A stretch of 64,000 bases of DNA from RH-AL1 sp965198715. Its GTDB lineage: Bacteria > Pseudomonadota > Alphaproteobacteria > Rhizobiales > Beijerinckiaceae. Location: assembly GCA_965198715.1 (NCBI GenBank), contig CBDAPV010000002.1, positions 62,001 to 126,000 of the forward strand, given 5' to 3'. Below are positions 50,565-59,103 of the stretch, piece after piece. The notes beneath the pieces were generated by a model, which worked only from the letters and a program-made list of their open reading frames with translations, made no database searches and was not told where the DNA came from. Each line of letters begins with the position of its first letter. The stretch's first letter is position 1. The position numbers and the translations under genes were made by a program.

Positions 50565-50679
50565 GTGCTTGGTGATAGAGCACGACGTAACCGAGCTCCT
50601 TCCAAGCTGCACAGCTTGCGTCTGGATCGTTGGCGGCTCTCTGCCATAGCTGCCTGGACATGCCAAGACAACCAGGCGC

Positions 50680-50922
50680 CTAGTGGATGATCTTGATCAG
50701 GGTGACAACAAGCCCTGCGGTGCCGAACACGTTGAGCACGATGGCGCCTACGACCCACTTGATCGTCTCGGCTTGGAGCCTGGCGATCGCGGCGTCGAGA
50801 TCGCTCTTGGTCACGAGCGTTTCCTGGGTCGAGCCCACCAGCGCCGTCGCCACTGCCTCGGCCTGCTCTCGCGGGAAGGCGAGTTCGAGGGCCTTGGTCA
50901 GCTTGAGGGTGTCGTAGATCAT
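50680..50922 (-). CDS. Small coiled-coil membrane protein (DUF1640-like)
   Basis: An 80-residue protein. MIYDTLKLTKALELAFPREQAEAVATAL is followed by TLVTKSDLDAAIARLQAETI (coiled coil) and a C-terminal membrane segment VVGAIVLNVFGTAGLVVTLI. This layout matches the DUF1640/CCDC90-like family of short bacterial proteins. Function unknown. It is divergent from the SCO gene. Confidence 0.75.
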   Translation of the reverse strand: MIYDTLKLTKALELAFPREQAEAVATALVGSTQETLVTKSDLDAAIARLQAETIKWVVGAIVLNVFGTAGLVVTLIKIIH

Positions 50923-51050
50923 CCATTCATCCTAGGTGTCTGCGGGATCGAAGCAAGCGGCCCTACGTGTGGGGCATCGGCTCGTGGAACCAGCGTCCGG
51001 CCGCCGACGGTGGCGCGCTGCCGCCGCAATCAAACCCTAGACGACCCGCC

Positions 51051-51644
51051 ATGACACCTCAGACCCGCAAGCTGCTGCTGCCCATCGTCGGCGTCCTCGC
51101 CGGTTTCGTTGTCCTCGCGCTGGTCGCCGGCGTGTTCCTCTGGCGCGGCGGCGACGGCCAGGGCGGCACCGCGGCGGTGGGCGGACCTTTCGCGCTGGTC
51201 TCGCAGGACGGTGCGCCTATCACCCAGCAGGCGCTGCAGGGGCAGCCGAGCCTGCTGTTCTTCGGCTACACGCATTGTCCCGACGTCTGCCCCGCGACGC
51301 TGTCGCAGATCTCCGCGGTGTTCAAGGCCCTGGGGCCTGATGCCAAGGCCAAGGCTTTCTTCGTCACCGTCGATCCGCAGCGCGATACGCCGGCGGCGAT
51401 GAAAGACTATCTCTCGAGCTTCGATCCGCGCATCGTCGGCCTCACCGGTTCGCCCGAGGCCATCAAGAAGATCGAGGACGACTACAAGGTCTACGCCGAG
51501 GCCAAGCCCGACAAGGACGGCACCTACACGATGGACCACACCGCCATCACCTACCTGATGGACAGGAAGGGCCTGTTCGTCAGCGGCTTCAACCTCGATC
51601 GCCCGCCCGCCGACGCGGCGGCGGAGCTGAAGCGCTACGACTGA
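51051..51644 (+). CDS. SCO1/SenC copper-binding protein
   Basis: A 197-residue SCO-family protein. A membrane anchor (IVGVLAGFVVLALVAGVFLW) is followed by a thioredoxin-fold domain in the periplasm. The copper site is Cys76 and Cys80 in HCPDVCPATL, with the distal His163 in TMDHTAITYLMD. The family delivers copper to, or reduces, the CuA site of cytochrome c oxidase. The ATG 51051 gives the anchor at the N-terminus. It is eight bases from the histidine phosphatase gene on the same strand. Confidence 0.92.
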   Translation: MTPQTRKLLLPIVGVLAGFVVLALVAGVFLWRGGDGQGGTAAVGGPFALVSQDGAPITQQALQGQPSLLFFGYTHCPDVCPATLSQISAVFKALGPDAKAKAFFVTVDPQRDTPAAMKDYLSSFDPRIVGLTGSPEAIKKIEDDYKVYAEAKPDKDGTYTMDHTAITYLMDRKGLFVSGFNLDRPPADAAAELKRYD

Positions 51645-51652
51645 GCCGGCGC

Positions 51653-52249
51653 ATGGCCACCTTCATTCTAGTTCGCCACGGCGCGCACGACCGGCTCAAC
51701 CGCTACCTCGACGGACGCCGTCCCGGCGTGCATCTCAACGCTCTCGGCCGTCGGCAGGCGGAGTGGGCCGCCGAACGGCTCGCCGGGCTCGCCATCGATG
51801 CCGTCTACACGAGCCCGCTGGAGCGCACGCGGGGGACGGCCGAGGTGATCGCCGGGCGGCTCGCTCTCGAGGCTCGGATTGAGCCGGCGCTCGAGGAACT
51901 CGATTTCGGCAGCTGGTCGGGCAAGACGCTGACGGAGCTGGAGCCGCTCGAGGATTGGCGCCAGTGGAACGCCGCGCGCGCGATCTCGGCGACGCCGGCC
52001 GGCGACACGATGCGGGCGGCGCAGAACCGCATCCTCGACTTCGTCGACAAGCTCCGCGGCGCACACCCCGAAGGCTGTTTCGTGCTGGTCGGCCATTCCG
52101 ACCCGCTGAAGGCGGCCCTCTTCTTTTATCTCGGGCTGTCGCTCGACAAGCTCCACCGCATCGAGGTCGCGCCCGGCTCGCTGAGCCGTGTCGAAATCGA
52201 TGCGTGGGGCGCCACTGTGATGGGGTTCAACGAGACCATGCCGGAGTGA
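51653..52249 (+). CDS. Histidine phosphatase family protein
   Basis: A 198-residue phosphoglycerate-mutase-like protein. The catalytic RHG is at residues 8-10 (LVRHGAHDR), with the arginine in SPLERTRGTA, the glutamate in LEELDFGSWSGKTL and the second His in LVGHSDPLKAAL. All four key residues are present, so it should be active. The substrate is not predictable. It may be cotranscribed with the SCO gene and is convergent with trmB (stop codons seven bases apart). Confidence 0.87.
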   Translation: MATFILVRHGAHDRLNRYLDGRRPGVHLNALGRRQAEWAAERLAGLAIDAVYTSPLERTRGTAEVIAGRLALEARIEPALEELDFGSWSGKTLTELEPLEDWRQWNAARAISATPAGDTMRAAQNRILDFVDKLRGAHPEGCFVLVGHSDPLKAALFFYLGLSLDKLHRIEVAPGSLSRVEIDAWGATVMGFNETMPE

Positions 52250-52255
52250 CGGGCG

Positions 52256-52960
52256 TCACGACCGCACGGCGGTGATGTAACAGCCGCGCCGCCCCTCGGC
52301 GTGGGCCTTGGCCTCGTAGCGGGTGTGCACCCAGCCAAGCCATGGACGCTGCCAGTCTTCGGCCTTGGACGCGACCCAGTGGAAATCGGGCGAGCGCAGC
52401 AGGCGGGCCAGGGTCCAGCCGCAGTAGTCGTCGATGTCGGTGGCGAAGCGCAGCTCGGCGCCGGAGCGCATCGCGCGGGCGAGACGGGCCAGCATCTCGT
52501 CCGAGACGAAGCGGCGCTTCTGCTGGCGGCGCTTGGGCCAGGGGTCGGGGTAGAACAGGTAGACGCGGCCGAGACAGGCGTCGGGCAGGGCGTCGATGAC
52601 CTCGCCGGCGTCGCCGCAGTGCAGGCGGAGGTTATCGAGGTCGGCGGTGGCGAGCTCGGCCAGCGCCCGCGCCATGCCGTTGACGAAGGGCTCGCAGCCG
52701 ATAAAGCCGATCTCGGTTTCGCACTTGGCGGCGGCTAGCAGGTGTTCGCCGCCCCCGAAGCCGATCTCGAGATGAAGGTCGGGCCGCGGCCGGGTGAACA
52801 GCGCGGCAGGGTCGATCGGCTGCGACGGATCCACCGCGATGCGCGGCAGAAGCACGTCCATGAGTTCGCGGCGGTAGCCCGTCAGCGGCTTGCCGACGCG
52901 GCGGCCGCGCAGGAGATTGTCCCTTCTCCCGCCGACGGGAGGAGGGAGCGCCTCCTCCAT
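52256..52960 (-). CDS. trmB: tRNA (guanine-N7)-methyltransferase
   Basis: A 234-residue TrmB. It makes m7G46 in tRNA. The SAM motif LHLEIGFGGGEHLL is at about residues 64-77; the TrmB signatures FYPDPWPKRRQQKRRFV (about 135-151) and the C-terminal RYEAKA follow. The N-terminal PPVGGRRDN comes from a GC-rich palindrome-like stretch. The ATG 52960 shares its A with the metK stop (TGATG), so the genes are coupled. Confidence 0.95.
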   Translation of the reverse strand: MEEALPPPVGGRRDNLLRGRRVGKPLTGYRRELMDVLLPRIAVDPSQPIDPAALFTRPRPDLHLEIGFGGGEHLLAAAKCETEIGFIGCEPFVNGMARALAELATADLDNLRLHCGDAGEVIDALPDACLGRVYLFYPDPWPKRRQQKRRFVSDEMLARLARAMRSGAELRFATDIDDYCGWTLARLLRSPDFHWVASKAEDWQRPWLGWVHTRYEAKAHAEGRRGCYITAVRS

Positions 52961-54159
52961 CAGGCTGCGACGGCGTCCTTGAGCTTGTCGACGAGATCGG
53001 TCTTCTCCCAGGAGAAGCCGCCGTCGGCGTCGGGCTTGCGGCCGAAATGGCCGTAGGACGAGGTGCGCGCGTAGATCGGGCGGTTCAGCTTGAGGTGCTC
53101 GCGAATGCCGCGCGGCGAGAGCCGCATGATGGAGCCGAGAACCTGCTCGAGCTTCTCCTCCGGGACATGCCCGGTGCCGTGCGTGTCGACGTAGATCGAC
53201 AGCGGTTCGGCGACGCCGATGGCGTAGGAGAGCTGGATCGTGCAGCGATCGGCGAGGCCGGCGGCGACGACGTTCTTGGCGAGGTAGCGTGCGACGTAGG
53301 CAGCGGAGCGGTCGACCTTGGTCGGGTCCTTGCCGGAGAAGGCGCCGCCGCCGTGGGGCGCCGCCCCGCCGTAGGTGTCGACGATGATCTTGCGCCCGGT
53401 CAGCCCGCAGTCGCCGTCGGGGCCGCCGATGACGAACTTGCCCGTGGGGTTCACGTGCCACACCGTCTCGTCCGAGATCCAGCCGTCCGGCAGCGTCTTG
53501 CGGATGTAGGGCTCGACGATCGCGCGCACGTCGGCGGAGGAGAGGTCCTCGTCGACGTGCTGGGTCGAAAGCACGATCTGGGTCACGCCGACCGGCTTAC
53601 CGTCGACATAGCGCACCGTCACCTGGCTCTTGGCGTCGGGGCCGAGCTTGGCGGCGTCACCATCCTTGGCCTTGCGGGCGCGGGCGAGGTCCTCGAGGAT
53701 CTTGTGGCTGTAGTAGAGTGGCGCCGGCATCAGCTCCGGCGTCTCGCGGCAGGCGTAGCCAAACATGATGCCCTGGTCGCCGGCGCCCTCGTCCTTGTTG
53801 CCGGCCGAGTCGACGCCCTGCGCGATGTCGGCGGACTGGGCGTGCAGCAGGATCTCGATATCGGCGTTCTCCCAGTGGAAGCCGTCCTGCTCGTAGCCGA
53901 TGTCCTTGATGGCCGCGCGGACGACCTCGATGATCCGGGTTTTGCCGATGTCGGGGCCGCGCACCTCGCCGGCGATCACCACACGGTTGGTCGTGGCCAA
54001 GGTCTCGCAGGCGACGCGGATGCCGTAGGGGTCCAGGCCGGCCTTCTCACCTTCGGAGAAAAACAGATCGACGACCTCGTCGGAGATGCGATCGCAGACC
54101 TTGTCCGGATGGCCTTCGGAGACGGATTCGCTGGTGAAAAGGAAATTGGCCCGTGCCAC
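52960..54159 (-). CDS. metK: S-adenosylmethionine synthase
   Basis: A 399-residue MetK, full length. It makes SAM from methionine and ATP. Signatures are FTSESVSEGHPDKVCDRISD, GAGDQGIMFGYACRETPELM, GGAFSGKDPTKVDRSAAY and the C-terminal half. The order metK-trmB supplies the methyl donor next to a methyltransferase. The short leader upstream has no riboswitch I could confirm. Confidence 0.98.
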   Translation of the reverse strand: MARANFLFTSESVSEGHPDKVCDRISDEVVDLFFSEGEKAGLDPYGIRVACETLATTNRVVIAGEVRGPDIGKTRIIEVVRAAIKDIGYEQDGFHWENADIEILLHAQSADIAQGVDSAGNKDEGAGDQGIMFGYACRETPELMPAPLYYSHKILEDLARARKAKDGDAAKLGPDAKSQVTVRYVDGKPVGVTQIVLSTQHVDEDLSSADVRAIVEPYIRKTLPDGWISDETVWHVNPTGKFVIGGPDGDCGLTGRKIIVDTYGGAAPHGGGAFSGKDPTKVDRSAAYVARYLAKNVVAAGLADRCTIQLSYAIGVAEPLSIYVDTHGTGHVPEEKLEQVLGSIMRLSPRGIREHLKLNRPIYARTSSYGHFGRKPDADGGFSWEKTDLVDKLKDAVAA

Positions 54160-54244
54160 TGTTCAACTCCAAAGCCGAAAGTTTAGCGGAGCCATAAGGA
54201 TCGGGCTGCCCTGGCGCAAGCCTTCCGTGGTGTCCAGCAAACCT

Positions 54245-54475
54245 TCAGAGTTTCCGCAGAAGCTCGTTCATCTTATCTAAATCTTCCGTCGTCGCGACGT
54301 ACCCGGACCCGACATCATCCATCTTTCGGCAGATTTCGCCGAGCTGGGCCGCGATGTATTCTAGCGCCTCGACAACTCGTTCGCCGACTTCGGCGGCCTC
54401 GCCGTTGCCCTTCCATTGGCTGGGCTGAAACGGTTGGCTCGCCCACTCGGCGAAGCTGTCGGCGTCACTCGCCAT
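54245..54475 (-). CDS. Small hypothetical protein
   Basis: A 76-residue acidic helical protein, MASDADSFAEWASQPFQPSQ.., with a central helix (EALEYIAAQLGEICRKM) and a C-terminal helix (EDLDKMNELLRKL). No family recognised. The ATG 54475 is set by a strong AAGGAGA four bases upstream; the longer reading from 54658 would begin in AT-rich sequence with no such site. It lies upstream of metK on the same strand. Confidence 0.65.
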   Translation of the reverse strand: MASDADSFAEWASQPFQPSQWKGNGEAAEVGERVVEALEYIAAQLGEICRKMDDVGSGYVATTEDLDKMNELLRKL

Positions 54476-54479
54476 GATC

Positions 54480-54486
54480 TCTCCTT
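54480..54486 (-). promoter_or_regulatory. Ribosome binding site deciding a start
   Basis: AAGGAGA on the minus strand, four bases before ATG 54475, supports the short form of the small hypothetical gene. Confidence 0.7.
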
Positions 54487-54720
54487 GATCGGTATGGTTC
54501 CGCGCTCCACCCCTGCGCGTGCGCCTTTTCGCAATTCTAGCGCAGGGATCACCATCTAGTAGGGATAGCCGACTTAAATTTTCCTTCATTCGTAACAAGA
54601 CTTCGGGTTCACTCGAACTCAAAGTATTGTTTAAGTACTGCAAAGGTGAAGAGGCCACAACGATCCCACATTACATCAAGTAGCAATGGATAGCGCGCAA
54701 GTCAATGGCGTCTGATAAGG

Positions 54721-56055
54721 TTATCCCACGCTCTCGATGGCAGCACGGACCGTTGACGCAAGCGCCGCCACGTCCTCCTCGCCCGCGATGAGCGGCGGCG
54801 TCAGCACGATCGTGTCGCCGGCTTGCCGCAGGACGGTGTCAAGGGCGAAAAACGCGTGCTCGACGGCGGCGTAGCCTCGGGCTCCGGGGTGGCCGGGTCG
54901 CGGCGCGAGCTCGATGGCGGCCGTGAGGCCGAGCGTGCGGATGTCGACCACATGGGGCGCGTCGCGCAGCGCGTGCATCGCCTTCGCCCAGGCCGCCTCG
55001 CCCCGGCGAGCGTGCTCGAACAAGCCCTCGTCGCGATAGAGATCGAGCGTGGCGAGCGCGGCGGCACAGGCGAGCGGGTGTGCGGAATAGGTGTAGCCGT
55101 GGAACAGCTCGACGGCGTTGTCCGCGCCTTTCATGAACGCGTCGTGGATCGGTGCGCGCACGATCACGCCGCCCATCGGCACCGTTCCGGAGGTGACCCC
55201 TTTGGCGAAGGTGATCATGTCGGGCACCACGCCGTAGCGCTCGGCCGCGAAAGCGAACCCCAGACGCCCGAAGCCGGAGATCACCTCGTCGAAGATGAGC
55301 AGGATGCCGTGCTTGTCGCAGATGGCACGCAGACGCTGCAGGTAGCCCAGGGGCGGTGGCAGCACGCCCGTCGATCCGCCCATCGGCTCGACGATGACGG
55401 CCGCGATCGTCGAGGCGTCGTGCAGCGCGACGAGCCGCTCGAGGCTGTCGGCGAGGTGCGCGCCCCATGCGGGCTCTCCCACCGAAAAGGCTTGATGCTC
55501 GCGATCGTAGGTCGTGGGGAGATGATCGACGCCCGCGAGCAGCGGACCAAAGACCTTGCGGTTGGCGCCGATGCCACCGACGGCGGTGCCGCCGAAGCCG
55601 ACCCCGTGGTACCCGCGCTCTCGCCCGATCAAGCGCAAACGCGAGGCCTGACCGCTCACGTTGTGGAACCCCAGGGCGATCTTCAGGGCGGTGTCGACCG
55701 CCTCCGAGCCGGAGTTGGTGAAGAACACGTGGTCGAGGTCGCCCGGCGCCAGGGCGGCGATGCGGCTCGCCAGCTGGAACGCCTTGGGATGGCTGAACTG
55801 GAAAGGCGCGCAGAAATCGAGCGTCGCCGCCTGCTCCTGGATCGCGGCGACGATGGGGTCGCGGCCGTGGCCGGCGTTGCAGCACCACAGGCCGGCGGTG
55901 CCGTCGAGGATGCGGCGACCGCTGGTGTCGACGTAGTGCATGTCCTTGGCGCCGGCGAGAAGGCGCGGTCGGCGCTTGAAGGCGCGGTTGGCCGTGTAGG
56001 GCATCCAGAAGGCGTCGAGGTCGTTGGGCTGGGGAAAAGGCTCGGAGCGGGTCAT
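54721..56055 (-). CDS. Class III aminotransferase (omega-amino acid:pyruvate type)
   Basis: A 444-residue PLP enzyme. The PLP lysine is Lys285 in MITFAKGVTSGTVPMGGVIV. Other family marks are DAFWMPYTANRAFKRRPRLL, FTNSGSEAVDTALKIAL, GRERGYHGVGFGGTAVGG, VEPMGGSTG and ILLIFDEVISGFGRLG. The opening WMPYT segment is typical of beta-alanine:pyruvate and related omega-aminotransferases. The exact amine is unknown. The ATG 56055 fits the family length. It is divergent from the envC-like gene. Confidence 0.9.
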   Translation of the reverse strand: MTRSEPFPQPNDLDAFWMPYTANRAFKRRPRLLAGAKDMHYVDTSGRRILDGTAGLWCCNAGHGRDPIVAAIQEQAATLDFCAPFQFSHPKAFQLASRIAALAPGDLDHVFFTNSGSEAVDTALKIALGFHNVSGQASRLRLIGRERGYHGVGFGGTAVGGIGANRKVFGPLLAGVDHLPTTYDREHQAFSVGEPAWGAHLADSLERLVALHDASTIAAVIVEPMGGSTGVLPPPLGYLQRLRAICDKHGILLIFDEVISGFGRLGFAFAAERYGVVPDMITFAKGVTSGTVPMGGVIVRAPIHDAFMKGADNAVELFHGYTYSAHPLACAAALATLDLYRDEGLFEHARRGEAAWAKAMHALRDAPHVVDIRTLGLTAAIELAPRPGHPGARGYAAVEHAFFALDTVLRQAGDTIVLTPPLIAGEEDVAALASTVRAAIESVG

Positions 56056-56227
56056 GCGGAGATCCTTCAGACAAATCCAACATCTAGTCGCCACGCGCCG
56101 CGTCAAGCCGAGTTCTCAAAGCTCCGCGGCGGCGGCGACGGCGACGGCGGCGAGTTGAGCCCAGTCCGACGGCGAGGTCGTCATAACGACACGATCTCGC
56201 CTTTCCGTTGCTGGAGCGGAGGGATCG

Positions 56228-57562
56228 ATGCGGCGAGACTGGGAAATCGCGTCGATGGGCGCGGCGATGGCGCTCGCCATGCTCTATCCTTTCGCTCCCG
56301 CGCGAGCCCAGCCGCAGATTGCCGACGCCAAGCCCGCTGCCGACGACAGCCAGCTGAAGCTGCGCGGCCTGCAGGAAAGCATTGACGGCTCCGAGGCCAA
56401 GCGCCGGGCGCTCGCCGCCGACATCGCCACCTACACCTCCGATCGCGCCCGCTTCCAGTCGTCGCTGATCGACACGACGCGCAAGGTGTCCGAGGCCGAG
56501 GGACGCGTCGCCGACGCCGAGGTGCGGCTCGACACACTGGGTTCGCGACAGGACGCCATCAAGCGCTCGCTCCAGGGTCGTCGCGTGGTCGTGGCGGAGG
56601 TGCTGGCGGCGCTGCAGCGCATGGGGCGCAGGCCGCCGCCGGCGCTGCTCGTCGAGCCCGAGGACGTACTGAAGGCCATTCGCACCTCCATGCTGCTCGG
56701 CGCCGTGGTGCCGGGCATGCGCGCCGAGATCGATGCCCTGACCGCAGATCTTGCCGATCTCGCCGCCACGCGGAAGGCGATCGAGGCCGAGCATCGGACC
56801 ATCGACGGCGAGCTTGGAGCTTTGCGCGGCGAGAAGTTGCAGCTGGCGGCACTGATCGACGCGCGCCAGCAGGCGCTCGGCAAGGCCGAGAGCGACATGG
56901 CGGCCGAGCGCGACAAGGCGAAGCAGCTCGCCGCCGAAGCCGGGTCTCTCAAGGAATTGATTGCGCGCTCCGAGCGCGACGGCGGTGCCGCCTCGCAGGC
57001 CGCCGAGGCGGCCAAGGATTCCGATGCCAAGCTCGCGATGATGATGCCGGACGCGCGCCAAGCTGCTCCGCGAGAGGCATCACCGAAGGATCCGTCGCGG
57101 CTCGCACCGGCCGCGGCCTTCGCCTCCACCAAGGGAACGCTGTCGGCGCCGGTTGGCGGCGGCTCGGTGCTGCGCCGCTTCGGCGAGGACGATGGCCTCG
57201 GCGGCAGCGAGAAGGGCACGCTCTTCACCGCCCGCGCCGGAGCCACCGTCAGTGCGCCGGCCGACGGATGGATCGCCTTCGCCGGTCCCTACCGGTCGTT
57301 CGGCCAGCTGTTGATCCTCAACACCGGGGGCGGGTACTATATAGTTCTTGCCGGCATGGAGCGGGTCAACGTAACCTCGGGCCAGTTCGTGTTGGCTGGA
57401 GAGCCCGTCGGCGCCATGGGCGACGGCTCGAACAAGTCTGCCGCCGCCGTCGCCCTCGGTGCCGCGCAGCCTGTGTTGTACGTAGAGTTTCGCAAGGACG
57501 GGGCGACGATCGATCCGGGCCCATGGTGGGCGAAACCGGAGCTTCAAAAGGTTCGCGGCTGA
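56228..57562 (+). CDS. envC: EnvC-like murein hydrolase activator
   Basis: A 444-residue protein. A signal peptide ends near residue 27 (APARA). Long coiled coils fill about 40-250, and a C-terminal M23/LytM-like domain occupies about 310-430 (GTLSAPVGGGSVLRRFGEDD, VSAPADGWIAFAGPYRSFGQ, VLYVEFRKDG). The HxxxD and HxH zinc ligands of active LytM enzymes are absent, as expected for EnvC-type activators, which switch on amidases at the septum. Its stop overlaps the ctpA start (TGATG), so the genes are coupled. Confidence 0.88.
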   Translation: MRRDWEIASMGAAMALAMLYPFAPARAQPQIADAKPAADDSQLKLRGLQESIDGSEAKRRALAADIATYTSDRARFQSSLIDTTRKVSEAEGRVADAEVRLDTLGSRQDAIKRSLQGRRVVVAEVLAALQRMGRRPPPALLVEPEDVLKAIRTSMLLGAVVPGMRAEIDALTADLADLAATRKAIEAEHRTIDGELGALRGEKLQLAALIDARQQALGKAESDMAAERDKAKQLAAEAGSLKELIARSERDGGAASQAAEAAKDSDAKLAMMMPDARQAAPREASPKDPSRLAPAAAFASTKGTLSAPVGGGSVLRRFGEDDGLGGSEKGTLFTARAGATVSAPADGWIAFAGPYRSFGQLLILNTGGGYYIVLAGMERVNVTSGQFVLAGEPVGAMGDGSNKSAAAVALGAAQPVLYVEFRKDGATIDPGPWWAKPELQKVRG

Positions 57563-58968
57563 TGCGCAAAGTCTCGCTTGTGTTGTTTGGTGCGGCGCTG
57601 GGAAGCTCCGTCGCGCTCGGCCTGCAACCGCACATGTTCACCGGGGCCAGCGCCGCCGCCCCCGACACCTATCGATCGCTGAACCTCTTCGCCGACGTCT
57701 TCGAGAAGATCCGCACCGACTACGTCGAGAAGCCGGACGACCAGAAGCTCGTCGAGGCCTCGATCAACGGCATGCTGACCTCGCTCGACCCGCATTCGTC
57801 GTACATGGACGCCAAGGGCTTCCGCGACATGCAAGTGCAGACGCACGGCGAGTTCGGCGGCCTCGGCATCGAAGTCACGCAGGACAACGACCTCATCAAG
57901 GTGGTGACTCCGATCGACGACACGCCGGCCTCCAAGGCTGGCATCCTCTCGGGCGACATCATCTCCGCCATCGACGGCGAACAGGTCTCGGGCCTGACCT
58001 TGAATCAGGCAGTCGACAAGATGCGCGGCCCGGTGAACACGCCGGTCACCCTGACGGTGCTGCGTGGCCCCAAGAAAGACCCCAAGGACATCAAGCTCAC
58101 CCGCGCGGTGATCACCATCAAGTCGGTCCGCAACAAGATCGAAGGCGGCGACATCGGCTACATCCGCATCACCCAGTTCAACGAGCAGACGTTCGACGGG
58201 GTCAAGGAGGCTATCGACAAGTTCGAAAAGGAGATTCCAGACAACAAGTTCAAGGGCTACATCCTCGATCTTCGCAACAACCCGGGCGGCCTGCTCGATC
58301 AGTCGATCGCCGTCTCCAACGCCTTCATTGATCGCGGCGAGATCGTCTCGACGCGCGGCCGCAACGCCGACGAGACCCAGCGCTACAACGCCCGCCCCGG
58401 CGATATCTCGCACGGCAAGCCGCTGGTGGTGCTGATCAACGGCGGTTCGGCCTCGGCCTCCGAGATCGTCGCCGGCGCCCTGCAGGATCACAAGCGCGGC
58501 ACGATCATGGGCACGCGTTCCTTCGGCAAGGGCTCGGTGCAGACCATCATCCCGCTGGGCCAGTCGAACGGTGCCATCCGGCTCACCACGGCGCGCTACT
58601 ACACGCCGTCGGGCCGCTCGATCCAGGCCAAGGGCATCGAGCCGGACGTGGTGGTGCAGGAGGACGTGCCTGCCGACATCAAGGGTAAGGACGACACCAA
58701 GGGCGAGGCCTCGCTGAAGGGCCACCTGACGCAGGGTGGCGACGAGGGGCACGGCTCCTCGGCCTACGTTCCGCCGGATCCCGCCAAGGACACGCAGCTG
58801 ATCGCGGCGGAAGACCTGTTGCGCGGCGTCAAGACGTCGGCCAACGCGCCGGCCGCGCCGAAGCCAACCGCGCCGCTGGCCACCGAGGTCAAGCCAGGCG
58901 CGGCTGCGCCCGAGGCGCCGACCACCGGTGGCGTGCCGAACACGGCGCCTCCCGCGAAGGTGCAGTAG
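57562..58968 (+). CDS. ctpA: Carboxyl-terminal processing protease (S41)
   Basis: A 468-residue CtpA. An N-terminal signal or anchor is followed by a PDZ domain (GGLGIEVTQDNDLIKVVTP, DTPASKAGILSGDIISAIDG) and the S41 core. Ser298 in GGSASASEIVAGALQ and Lys323 in TRSFGKGSVQT are 25 residues apart, as in Prc, giving the catalytic dyad. A Pro/Ala-rich tail ends the protein. It cleaves periplasmic proteins near their C-termini, often cell-wall hydrolases; this fits the neighbouring envC. Confidence 0.95.
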   Translation: MRKVSLVLFGAALGSSVALGLQPHMFTGASAAAPDTYRSLNLFADVFEKIRTDYVEKPDDQKLVEASINGMLTSLDPHSSYMDAKGFRDMQVQTHGEFGGLGIEVTQDNDLIKVVTPIDDTPASKAGILSGDIISAIDGEQVSGLTLNQAVDKMRGPVNTPVTLTVLRGPKKDPKDIKLTRAVITIKSVRNKIEGGDIGYIRITQFNEQTFDGVKEAIDKFEKEIPDNKFKGYILDLRNNPGGLLDQSIAVSNAFIDRGEIVSTRGRNADETQRYNARPGDISHGKPLVVLINGGSASASEIVAGALQDHKRGTIMGTRSFGKGSVQTIIPLGQSNGAIRLTTARYYTPSGRSIQAKGIEPDVVVQEDVPADIKGKDDTKGEASLKGHLTQGGDEGHGSSAYVPPDPAKDTQLIAAEDLLRGVKTSANAPAAPKPTAPLATEVKPGAAAPEAPTTGGVPNTAPPAKVQ

Positions 58969-59103
58969 GCGAGGCGTACTCCGCAGGTCGCCGCAGAGCC
59001 CGTCGGCGGATCGCTTGCGATGCCCTCCGGCCCGGCGCACGATAGGAGCACGTGCCTGGCCGCAACGATTCGGAGCGGTCTTGATGATCACGAGGACCAC
59101 TGG

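Noticed and set aside
50428..50661. 77-residue minus-strand frame upstream of the GTPase gene
   Set aside because: It overlaps the 5' end of the secure GTPase gene on the same strand, has no family-like motif, and no convincing ribosome binding site.
52918..52950. Palindromic intergenic repeat at the start of trmB
   Set aside because: The sequence cccttctcccgcc..gggaggaggg resembles one arm of the repeat family, but it lies inside the trmB coding start and lacks the second arm.
54160..54244. SAM riboswitch in the metK leader
   Set aside because: The minus-strand leader has short GCUUGC- and GCUAAA-like strings as in SAM-II, but I could not form the full pseudoknot or match the other conserved bases.
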